Origin: Thermoplasmata archaeon
GTDB lineage: Archaea > Thermoplasmatota > Thermoplasmata > Thermoplasmatales > Aciduliprofundaceae
Assembly (NCBI GenBank): GCA_021160945.1
Contig: JAGHBQ010000194.1
Span: 1 to 5,803, forward strand
Direction of reading: 5' to 3'
DNA length: 5,803 bases
The notes under the pieces: model-generated
What the model was told of the DNA's origin: nothing
The model's input: only the letters and a program-made list of their open reading frames with translations
Database searches by the model: none
Part shown: positions 1 through 5,573 of the stretch, piece after piece
Layout: the number at the start of each line of letters is the position of its first letter
Position numbering within the stretch: position 1 is the stretch's first letter
Translations under genes and position numbers: made by a program

Positions 1-228
1 ATACTCGTGTATATTCCTCTGCTCTCTCAGAATCGATGTAGATATTTACCTCTTTAGCATCTGCATTCTTTTTTTAAGGATAAGAAACACATCTATTCCT
101 GTACAACCACCCAAGCTGGCAAGAAGTGCTTTCATCGGACTCATGGCCTTTCCATTTCCTGCAAGAAGTAATGCATTTTTTTCATCCTCTGCAAGGATTA
201 GCAAATCATCCTGAATTCTTAGTCTCAT
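1..228 (-). pseudogene. OsmC-family peroxidase, 5' part, frame broken at an A7 run; continues past the left edge
   Basis: OsmC/Ohr-type proteins are cytoplasmic thiol peroxidases that reduce organic hydroperoxides with a reactive cysteine. The first frame starts at ATG 228. After a short strand-forming N-terminus it has the family core 'GKAMSPMKALLASLGGCTG' with the presumed peroxidatic Cys at residue 42, followed by IDVFLILKK. That frame stops at TAA 46-48 after 60 codons, far short of the usual 135-145. Stepping back one base in the A7 run (T at 69-75 on the plus strand) gives an open frame to the window edge, containing KNADAKEVNIYIDSERAEE, which fits the strand after the first helix in this family. 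So the gene is one base out of frame. It could be a real mutation, a homopolymer sequencing error, or -1 slippage at the AAA-AAA codons. The second Cys lies outside the window. Family assignment is firm; pseudogene status is not. The gene is divergent from the ABC operon. Confidence 0.75.
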
Positions 229-250
229 ATTTTTAAGATATATTGAAAAT

Positions 251-258
251 ATTTTAAA
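251..258 (-). promoter_or_regulatory. TATA box of the OsmC-like gene
   Basis: On the minus strand this reads TTTAAAAT, within a longer A/T stretch. Its centre is about 27 nt upstream of the ATG at 228, the usual distance from an archaeal TATA box to the transcription start. The transcript would then begin at or next to the start codon (leaderless), which fits the absence of a Shine-Dalgarno sequence. Confidence 0.5.
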
Positions 259-326
259 TTTTTCGAATAATAATCTAACTGAATTACGCAGACCTAACTT
301 ATTTCTGTATTTCAGGATTTATTAGA

Positions 327-336
327 TATTTAAATA
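327..336 (+). promoter_or_regulatory. TATA box of the ABC exporter operon
   Basis: The sequence TATTTAAATA is centred about 27 nt before the ATG at 359. No purine-rich ribosome binding site precedes that ATG, so a leaderless mRNA is expected. Together with the opposite-strand box at 251-258 it makes 229-358 a divergent promoter region. Confidence 0.55.
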
Positions 337-358
337 CTATTATGAATATACCTTTTCT

Positions 359-1219
359 ATGCCCATACTCACCCTTGAAAATGTGACAAAATATTATGGT
401 CAAAAGAAAATTCTGGAGAATATAAGCTTTTCAATTGAAAAAGGAGAAATCTTCACACTTCTTGGACCCAATGGAGCAGGGAAAACTACCTTGATGAGGA
501 TCATTGCGGAGGGAATAGAGCATGATGGAGAGATATTATTTAAGGGTGAGAAGCTTGCTGATAGAAGTGTTATTGGTTACTGTCCTCAGGAGGGAATTCT
601 CTATGAAGAGTTGAGTTCTTACGAAAATCTTGTATTCTACGCCTATCTTCACAAAAAAGATAGGGCTTATGCAGGAAAGATATTGAAAAAATTTCAAATA
701 CCCGATAAAAAGGTTAGAAAACTTTCGGGAGGGATGAAAAAGAGATTGAGTATAGCTGTAGCCCTTATAGGCGAGCCAGAGCTTCTGATACTTGATGAGC
801 CGACTGTAGGTCTTGATGTTGAATCTCGACGCAACATGTGGGAAATGATAAAGAGATTGAAGAAGGAAGGAAAAGCAATTCTTCTCTCCACACATTATAT
901 GGAGGAGGCAGAGTATCTTGCAGATAGAGTAGCCATAATTCATCAAGGGCAAGTAATCGCTATGGGTACTGTTGGTGAACTAAAGAGAAAATCCGAAATT
1001 AAAAGTGCCATAGAAATTAGGGGAATATTCTATCATGTGCCGCCGGAATTTGTGAAGAGCGATTCCACACTTCTCTTTTATACAATGAATCCCAAAGAAG
1101 AGATTGTAAAGGCAGTGAGCCTTGCCAAAAATGCAGGAGAGATAAAAGAAGTGGTAATAAGGGAACCTACCTTGGAGGATGTATTTATAAAACTCACAGG
1201 AAGGGGGCTGGGTGAATGA
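359..1219 (+). CDS. ABC-2 type exporter, ATP-binding subunit
   Basis: This 286-residue nucleotide-binding subunit powers the permease encoded next to it, at the inner face of the membrane. All ATPase motifs are intact: Walker A GPNGAGKT at 36-43, Q-loop Gln77, ABC signature LSGGM at 122-126, Walker B LLILDEPT at 142-149 with catalytic Glu147, D-loop GLD at 151-153 and switch His179. The C-terminal 70 or so residues end in 'EPTLEDVFIKLTG', the tail typical of CcmA/NodI/DrrA-like ATPases that pair with ABC-2 membrane proteins. Length is normal for this group. The ATG at 359 is chosen because the TATA box lies 27 nt upstream and residues 2-10 form the usual first strand. The 3' end overlaps the permease start by 4 nt. 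Substrate cannot be told from sequence: drugs, lipids, polysaccharides and sodium are all exported by relatives. Confidence 0.95.
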   Translation: MPILTLENVTKYYGQKKILENISFSIEKGEIFTLLGPNGAGKTTLMRIIAEGIEHDGEILFKGEKLADRSVIGYCPQEGILYEELSSYENLVFYAYLHKKDRAYAGKILKKFQIPDKKVRKLSGGMKKRLSIAVALIGEPELLILDEPTVGLDVESRRNMWEMIKRLKKEGKAILLSTHYMEEAEYLADRVAIIHQGQVIAMGTVGELKRKSEIKSAIEIRGIFYHVPPEFVKSDSTLLFYTMNPKEEIVKAVSLAKNAGEIKEVVIREPTLEDVFIKLTGRGLGE

Positions 1220-2436
1220 AGGGGATATATGCATTTCTCTGGAAAGGCATAAAAGAGTTCTTTTCTTCCAAGGAGGCAGTATTCTGGACTTTCATATTTC
1301 CCCTGATCTTTGGATTGCTTTTTGCTGGTGTATTTGGCCAGGAAAACCCTCCTCAGTCCATACCTGTTGGTATAATGCCAGAAGAGGAAGGAAATACTAC
1401 ACTCTGCAACATATTTGTGGAAAATATGAAAAAAGTGAAAATTGAGAACAAGAGCTTATTTCAAATATACACTTATTCTACAGAAGATACGGCCCTCTCC
1501 AAGTTAAAGAGTGGAAAGATGAAAAGCATTTTAATATTCGACAATAATTTTACAGAGAATATAACTTATGGCATGGGACCAGGAAGGATAAAAGTGATTC
1601 TGGATAAGAGAGATATTCAGGATTATCAGTTTGTAAGTGCTGCCATTGCTTCTTACATCTCACAGTTTGAGAATTTAATAAGGAAAATAAAGATCAACGT
1701 TACTCTCTCTTATATTAATGGATATGGAAATTTCTCTGAAGAAGAGAACACATATGTTGAGGAATGGTTAAAAAGTATAGCGAAGCCTCTTGATATTCAG
1801 GAAAATATTTATAAAAGTGAATCCTCTGCTAGAATTACAAGGCTATGGTATCTGACTGCAGCCATAGGCATTACCTTTGTTTTTTCTGGCATGATTTCGG
1901 CCTCTTCTCTTATATCCGGTGAGATAGAGAGAGGAACAGCAAGAAGATTGTTTACAACGAAAACAAAACCCTGGGAGATGTTAGCTGGGAACATACTTGT
2001 GGTGCTCATAATTCAGTTGATTTCTGCAGCTATAATAGTGATAGCCTTCATTTTGATGTTTCAGGAGATAATAATATTTCCTCCCACAGTTATCCTTATG
2101 CTCATCGCAGCTGCCCTTAGCACTGTCTCTTTAGGACTCTTATTCTCCGGGATTACAAAAACGCAGAGAGCTGCTGCTGGAATTGCCAATGCCATTGCAT
2201 GGCCAATATCCTTTATCACCGGTATTTTCTTCCCATCATTTCTCTTGCCAGAGTGGATGCAAGATATAGGGGACTATTTCCCTGCAAGTGCATTATTGCG
2301 TGGTATAAGAATGGTAGTAATATATCATCAGGGCATAAGTAATTATTTGCCTCAGATTGCATCTGCGGTTATACTAACCTTTGTGTTCCTTGCACTGGGC
2401 GCAATAGCCTTCCGATGGAGGATGAGGACTCTATGA
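1216..2436 (+). CDS. ABC-2 type exporter, permease subunit
   Basis: This 406-residue membrane subunit forms the translocation path for the upstream ATPase. One hydrophobic segment near the N-terminus (about 24-40) is followed by a large hydrophilic domain (about 41-210), then five more segments (about 212-234, 256-282, 290-312, 318-340 and 378-398). That is the plan of the ABC-2 family with a large external loop (ABC2_membrane_3 type). The conserved cytosolic stretch 'SGEIERGTARRLFTTKTKP' at 234-252, between helices 2 and 3, is characteristic, as is the FFPSFLLPEW segment at 338-347. The external domain carries six N-x-S/T sequons (Asn 60, 78, 111, 115, 161, 172) and the rest of the protein none, consistent with an outside location. 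Start ATG 1216 overlaps the ATPase stop as ATGA, with a G-rich stretch at 1203-1207 just upstream; translational coupling is likely. The 3' end overlaps the convergent MoaE-like gene by 6 bp. Confidence 0.92.
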   Translation: MKGIYAFLWKGIKEFFSSKEAVFWTFIFPLIFGLLFAGVFGQENPPQSIPVGIMPEEEGNTTLCNIFVENMKKVKIENKSLFQIYTYSTEDTALSKLKSGKMKSILIFDNNFTENITYGMGPGRIKVILDKRDIQDYQFVSAAIASYISQFENLIRKIKINVTLSYINGYGNFSEEENTYVEEWLKSIAKPLDIQENIYKSESSARITRLWYLTAAIGITFVFSGMISASSLISGEIERGTARRLFTTKTKPWEMLAGNILVVLIIQLISAAIIVIAFILMFQEIIIFPPTVILMLIAAALSTVSLGLLFSGITKTQRAAAGIANAIAWPISFITGIFFPSFLLPEWMQDIGDYFPASALLRGIRMVVIYHQGISNYLPQIASAVILTFVFLALGAIAFRWRMRTL

Positions 2437-2796
2437 GAACTCTTCTCTTTCCACTGGTTCAAGTTCTTTTATTCTATCTATTCCATACCTGCAAGCTTTA
2501 AACCCTTCATCTCGGTGTATGGTGGATACAAGCACTGCAGCGAGCAAATTCCCAGCATCAACCTTTCCTATACTGTGGTATAGGAGAACATCCTTTACGG
2601 GATATTTTTCCCTTATTTCCTCCTCTATTCTTTTTAAAATGGACTGTGAGTTTTGAGTTTCCCTACACACCATATATCTAACATTCCTCCCATGAGAAAT
2701 GTCCCGAACATAGCCAAAATAAGCAACGGTGGAGCCAAAACCTTTTCTTATCTTTTTTATCAGTTCATTTTCTGAGTATTTACCGAGAAGAATCAT
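2431..2796 (-). CDS. moaE: MoaE-like protein (molybdopterin synthase large-subunit family), divergent and short
   Basis: MoaE, with MoaD, turns precursor Z (cPMP) into molybdopterin in the cytoplasm. Recognisable family blocks are 'STVAYFGYVRDISHGRNV' (22-39), LLYHSIGKVDAGNLLAAVLV (71-90), IHRDEGFKACRYGIDRIKEL (93-112). His94-Arg95 and Lys110 match the conserved HR pair and the catalytic Lys119 of E. coli MoaE. However, the family 'P-x-W-K-K/R-E' block reads 'PVEREEF' here: Trp is Glu116 and the second catalytic lysine (E. coli Lys126) is Arg117. The protein ends four residues later, without the usual tail. At 121 aa it is shorter than the typical 135-150. It may be a reduced-activity or repurposed MoaE. 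ATG 2796 is chosen for the Shine-Dalgarno GGAGGAGA seven nt upstream. The gene overlaps nop5 by 4 nt (ATGA) and no moaD is visible nearby. Confidence 0.85.
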   Translation of the reverse strand: MILLGKYSENELIKKIRKGFGSTVAYFGYVRDISHGRNVRYMVCRETQNSQSILKRIEEEIREKYPVKDVLLYHSIGKVDAGNLLAAVLVSTIHRDEGFKACRYGIDRIKELEPVEREEFS

Positions 2797-3590
2797 TTCT
2801 TTATCTCCTCCATCCTTTTCTTTAGGGCCGATTTTAATTCCTCGCCTCTAAACTCTCCCCCATAGTAATCCATTCTTGCCGCTATGGCGATTTTTGCTGC
2901 AAGAGTTCTTGCTATCTTCCCTCTCATTTTCTTGGGAGAATTTCTAACTTCTGCTACCTTAAAAATCGTGCCATGCTTCGGACACCTGCTTCCATTTTTG
3001 AGATGCCTGAAAAAAGCATCCTCTGCTCCGAGAACCTGAATGGTGCTTGCAGGCAAACTTGCGAGACGCTTTAAGCTACCGGCATCTGAAATCAAATTGG
3101 CTGCTATTATTGGCCCAACGAGATAAGTGAGATTTGGTGCCAGTTTGTGTGCTCTTCTCTCAATCTCTTTATAAAGTTCTTCTCTTATCCTCTCAATCTC
3201 AGATATTTCTTTTGAGAGAATTTCTGCTACAGGATCCTCAACACCCTTTATTCTTTTTATTCTCTCCCATTCCTCTCTTCTCTCCTTGAGAAGATTCAGG
3301 ATCGATACCACATCGTTGTATGTGTTAAGGATCTCGATAAGTAGATAGTCCTCGCCAAGGGCTCCCTTCATCTCTTTCCTGGCAATGGAAATTGAGAGCT
3401 TTTGTAATTCTTCTACATCTCTTAGCTCTCCCTCTAATTTCACCTCATCTTCGCCTATGAATTCCCTCAGTATGCTTAAATCACCTTTTCTCACATGTTC
3501 TATTATCTCCTCTCTTTTTTCAGAGGGGAATATGTATTCATCCACTACCTTCCCCTTTTCGATTTTAAAGGCACCATACCATTTAATCAC
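2793..3590 (-). CDS. nop5: Nop5 (Nop56/Nop58 homologue), C/D-box sRNP core protein
   Basis: Nop5 is the scaffold of archaeal C/D-box small RNPs: it bridges L7Ae on the guide RNA and fibrillarin, which 2'-O-methylates rRNA and tRNA. With the GTG start at 3590 it has 265 residues: an N-terminal fibrillarin-binding domain (about 1-85), a charged helical, coiled-coil-prone section (about 89-148) and the C-terminal Nop domain from about 149. The latter shows APNLTYLVGPIIAANLI (151-167), LASLPASTIQVLGAEDAFF (176-194), RHLKNGS (195-201) and HGTIF (206-210). This is the compact form, like the roughly 268-residue Archaeoglobus protein, without the lysine-rich tail of longer homologues. A TTG at 3596 is an alternative start: GAGG sits 10 nt before GTG, GGTGA 6 nt before TTG. 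The gene overlaps the zinc-ribbon gene upstream and moaE downstream. No fibrillarin gene is adjacent, although nop5 and flpA usually pair. Confidence 0.93.
   Translation of the reverse strand: MIKWYGAFKIEKGKVVDEYIFPSEKREEIIEHVRKGDLSILREFIGEDEVKLEGELRDVEELQKLSISIARKEMKGALGEDYLLIEILNTYNDVVSILNLLKERREEWERIKRIKGVEDPVAEILSKEISEIERIREELYKEIERRAHKLAPNLTYLVGPIIAANLISDAGSLKRLASLPASTIQVLGAEDAFFRHLKNGSRCPKHGTIFKVAEVRNSPKKMRGKIARTLAAKIAIAARMDYYGGEFRGEELKSALKKRMEEIKK
2804..2811 (-). promoter_or_regulatory. Shine-Dalgarno site of the moaE-like gene
   Basis: GGAGGAGA on the minus strand, seven nt before the ATG at 2796, lies inside the last codons of nop5. It is a strong match to the archaeal anti-Shine-Dalgarno sequence and settles the start of this gene. 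It contrasts with the leaderless first genes of the window. Confidence 0.7.
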
Positions 3591-4110
3591 TATCAACGAA
3601 CCTCACCCCGTACCACAGAAATTCATCATCAATTTTCTCAGTATAGCTTTCTATAACATTCTCCTCAAGAAGATAGGAAAGAGCATCTCTTATTGTGGGA
3701 ATATCATACCCTTTCAGGTCATTCTGAAGATACTTTGCCATCTCAGTTAAGCCTTCCTCCTCCATTTGAGGAGCATTTTTAACGCTCACCCTTAGGTAAC
3801 CTCTCATCTTCATCTCCGCTTTAATAATTCTACCTATTTTCAGATGTATGGAATCATAATAAATGGGACGGCCTATGCCTAAAAAATCTCCATAGTACCA
3901 GCCACAATGAGGGCACATATATAGAGGAATATCACTCTCTGCATCCACCAGGATTAGCTTGCCCTTGCCGCAGTGCCTGCAGATTAAATCAATCTCCATC
4001 TCAATTTTCGGTTTCTCGTATACAACGTAGTTTTCAAGTTTTGCACCACAAAACGGGCAATATTTAGCGTTATCGCTGAGCTTGGCACCGCAGTTTGGGC
4101 AGTATTTCAT
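3583..4110 (-). CDS. Double zinc-ribbon protein of unknown function, first gene of the nop5 operon
   Basis: I do not recognise this 175-residue protein as a named family. Two four-cysteine zinc ribbons are visible: Cys4-x2-Cys7 / Cys18-x2-Cys21 with the common 'YCPNCGAKLSDNAKYCPFCG' form, and Cys44-x2-Cys47 / Cys66-x2-Cys69. Residues about 90-171 contain no cysteine and look helical then strand-rich, with 'TIRDALSYLLEENVIESY' (139-156) followed by a strand ending WYGVRF. That pattern is compatible with a winged-helix domain, which I infer rather than see. No signal peptide or membrane segment is present, so a cytoplasmic nucleic-acid- or protein-binding role is plausible. It leads an operon with nop5 (8-nt or 14-nt overlap, depending on the nop5 start) and moaE, so a link to RNP or translation work is worth considering. 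The ATG at 4110 has a TATA box 27 nt upstream and is probably leaderless. Confidence 0.85.
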   Translation of the reverse strand: MKYCPNCGAKLSDNAKYCPFCGAKLENYVVYEKPKIEMEIDLICRHCGKGKLILVDAESDIPLYMCPHCGWYYGDFLGIGRPIYYDSIHLKIGRIIKAEMKMRGYLRVSVKNAPQMEEEGLTEMAKYLQNDLKGYDIPTIRDALSYLLEENVIESYTEKIDDEFLWYGVRFVDSD

Positions 4111-4132
4111 AATCGCCCTATGTAGTTGTGGG

Positions 4133-4140
4133 ATTTTAAG
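4133..4140 (-). promoter_or_regulatory. TATA box of the zinc-ribbon/nop5/moaE operon
   Basis: CTTAAAAT on the minus strand is centred about 27 nt before the ATG at 4110 and lies just past the serpin stop (4146-4148). The operon therefore has its own start signal in the 35-bp gap after the serpin gene. Read-through from the serpin promoter is also possible, since both genes run the same way and I see no terminator between them. Confidence 0.45.
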
Positions 4141-4145
4141 TTTTC

Positions 4146-5426
4146 TTATTGTGCAGGTTCTTCAACCCAGCCCATGAAGAATATTGCCCCTGTATCCCTA
4201 TTCTGTATGAGGAAGAGGAATGGATGATTGGCTCTGAAATCTACCCATGGAAGTGGTGGAGGTGGCGCACAGGGTATAGGTATTCCAGTGGCAGCTGCAG
4301 CTTCTGTCCCTTCCTCATTCACAATTACCTTTGTTTCATGGACCACATCGCTTGCCCAAAGCCCTCCTGGACCCATATCAGTTAAATCTGCGATAGGTTC
4401 GAATACTCTCTTTATCCCCACAGCTTCAAGCGCCTCCTTCACACTGAATTTTTCATCCAGTTTGAACTTTGGGAGAGAAACATTAACTTTCATAGAACAC
4501 AGATTGTTTCTCCATCTCTCCAGCATCTCTATTGATAGATTAAGGGTGTTGTTGTTTTTAGGAAGTATCACAAGCATTGAGAGATTGCCGCCCCTATAAG
4601 GCATCTCTAGAACCTGTGCATCTTCATCTTCTGTGTATTTGAATTCTCTGTATATATGCATCATATCTACCTTTATCTTTTGTGTGGGTGTATAGAAATA
4701 TTCCTGAGTGGTGTATGTTTCATTAAATGGATGAGCCCAGAGACCATGGAAGTATAGAGTATTCACCAGCACTGCCACTGTCAAGGGAGAAATCTCACCG
4801 GGGGCGAAGAAATCCTTAATCATCCCGTGTGTCTCATTCTCAATCCATGTATTTATTATTTTTCTTGCTCTCTCTGGATTTGTACTGAAATTCAGAAACT
4901 GGAAGTAGGCATAATAATATTCCTGCAATATGCGTATGTAATCTTCCTTTATGGGAAAACCCTCTTGTGCCCAGAGAGAATTGGCAATTTCAAGTGTGTA
5001 ATTTTCAGTGTGATTTGCAAAATTCTCCAAGAACCAGAGTATGTTCTCCCTTAAAAGTGATTTATTTTCTGGGAAATGCATAACCTTTGCAATTTCTTCC
5101 GCCGTGCTACCATTGGCTCCTTCATACAGCATAGCCATGGCTAGCCAGATACTGAGGGGTGAGAAAATAATGTTCCTCTTTTTGCTCTCACTTAAATTTT
5201 CCAAGAGATTTATTCCAAAACGGGCGGATGCGAGAGCTACATTTTTCAGATTTACCTCGGTGACCCCTCCTTTATCATTCCATTTTATCTCTTTTTTTTC
5301 TTGTGTATTCTCAAGAGAGATATTACTCTGAATCTTATTTGTTAGAATCTCTTGAGATATAAAGACGCCTATGAGTATACCAATAATCAGGATAATTACA
5401 AATGTTGGTATTATTGGTTCTTCCAT
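4146..5426 (-). CDS. Membrane-anchored serpin with a proline-rich reactive-centre loop
   Basis: Serpins trap proteases by insertion of a cleaved reactive loop into a beta sheet. This 426-residue protein starts with a hydrophobic segment (about 6-24) acting as a membrane anchor or signal, then a hydrophilic linker to about 56. The full serpin fold follows: IIFSPLSIWLAMAMLYEGANG (86-106 region), VNTLYFHGLWAHPFN (221-235), the hinge 'EEGTEAAAATG' (371-381) and the family signature 'FRANHPFLFLI' (397-407). It ends in GAIFFMGWVEEP. The alanine-rich hinge is the kind found in inhibitory serpins. The loop after it is odd: seven prolines in residues 383-393. Counting from the hinge puts P1 near Ala387, with Cys386 before it and Pro388 after, but the loop is about four residues longer than in antitrypsin, so P1 is uncertain. 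Thirteen N-x-S/T sequons suggest a cell-surface, glycosylated protein. ATG 5426 is supported by a TATA box 27 nt upstream. Confidence 0.93.
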   Translation of the reverse strand: MEEPIIPTFVIILIIGILIGVFISQEILTNKIQSNISLENTQEKKEIKWNDKGGVTEVNLKNVALASARFGINLLENLSESKKRNIIFSPLSIWLAMAMLYEGANGSTAEEIAKVMHFPENKSLLRENILWFLENFANHTENYTLEIANSLWAQEGFPIKEDYIRILQEYYYAYFQFLNFSTNPERARKIINTWIENETHGMIKDFFAPGEISPLTVAVLVNTLYFHGLWAHPFNETYTTQEYFYTPTQKIKVDMMHIYREFKYTEDEDAQVLEMPYRGGNLSMLVILPKNNNTLNLSIEMLERWRNNLCSMKVNVSLPKFKLDEKFSVKEALEAVGIKRVFEPIADLTDMGPGGLWASDVVHETKVIVNEEGTEAAAATGIPIPCAPPPPLPWVDFRANHPFLFLIQNRDTGAIFFMGWVEEPAQ

Positions 5427-5448
5427 GTGTAATGTATTGAAATTCTTG

Positions 5449-5458
5449 TATATTAAAT
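5449..5458 (-). promoter_or_regulatory. TATA box of the serpin gene
   Basis: On the minus strand this reads ATTTAATATA, centred about 27 nt before the ATG at 5426, and no Shine-Dalgarno sequence precedes that ATG. A leaderless transcript is expected. A near-perfect palindrome lies 7 bp upstream (5466-5481). Confidence 0.5.
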
Positions 5459-5465
5459 TAACTCA

Positions 5466-5481
5466 AAAGATAACTATCTTT
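5466..5481. promoter_or_regulatory. 16-bp palindrome beside the serpin promoter, possible operator
   Basis: AAAGATA-AC-TATCTTT is two perfect 7-bp inverted arms with a 2-bp centre. It sits 7 bp upstream of the serpin TATA box, where archaeal activators and repressors with dimeric winged-helix folds commonly bind. It could also act on the plus-strand region to the right. Its role as an operator is inferred from symmetry and position only; it also overlaps the possible coding remnant on the plus strand. Confidence 0.35.
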
Positions 5482-5525
5482 GCCGAAATAGAATTTGAGG
5501 AGAAGAAGCGGTTAAAAGTGCTCGG

Positions 5526-5538
5526 TATAAATATAAAG
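5526..5538 (+). promoter_or_regulatory. TATA-like element upstream of the candidate small ORF
   Basis: TATAAATATAAAG is a good archaeal TATA match. A start about 26 nt downstream (near 5556) would leave a leader of roughly 17 nt that includes the Shine-Dalgarno site at 5562-5569. If the surrounding DNA is a coding remnant instead, the match may be chance in AT-rich sequence. Confidence 0.35.
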
Positions 5539-5561
5539 AGTGGAGACGATAACTATTAATT

Positions 5562-5569
5562 GAGGTGAT
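5562..5569 (+). promoter_or_regulatory. Shine-Dalgarno site of the candidate small ORF
   Basis: GAGGTGAT pairs over eight bases with the archaeal 16S rRNA 3' end and lies four nt before the ATG at 5574. It is the best match to that sequence I noticed in the window, yet the frame it serves has only 21 codons. Confidence 0.4.
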
Positions 5570-5573
5570 AAAC

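Noticed and set aside
536..952. Minus-strand open frame of 138 codons
   Set aside because: It lies wholly within the ATPase gene, whose motifs are all intact, and its translation has no recognisable domain.
1212..1445. Plus-strand open frame of 77 codons overlapping the permease start
   Set aside because: It is out of frame with the permease, whose ABC-2 features are clear, and has no independent signal.
2464..2474. T-rich stretch after the permease stop as a terminator
   Set aside because: It is too short and interrupted, and it falls in the MoaE-like coding sequence.
3385..3750. Plus-strand open frame of 121 codons
   Set aside because: It is antisense to nop5 and the zinc-ribbon gene; the serine-rich translation is what the opposite strand of such genes produces.
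4228..4599. Plus-strand open frame of 123 codons
   Set aside because: It is antisense to the serpin C-terminus; its low-complexity Gly/Ala/Ser content mirrors the hinge and loop codons.
5371..5559. Plus-strand frame of 62 codons from ATG 5371
   Set aside because: The ATG start lies inside the serpin anchor on the opposite strand; only the part after about 5458 looks protein-like, and it is described as a possible remnant.
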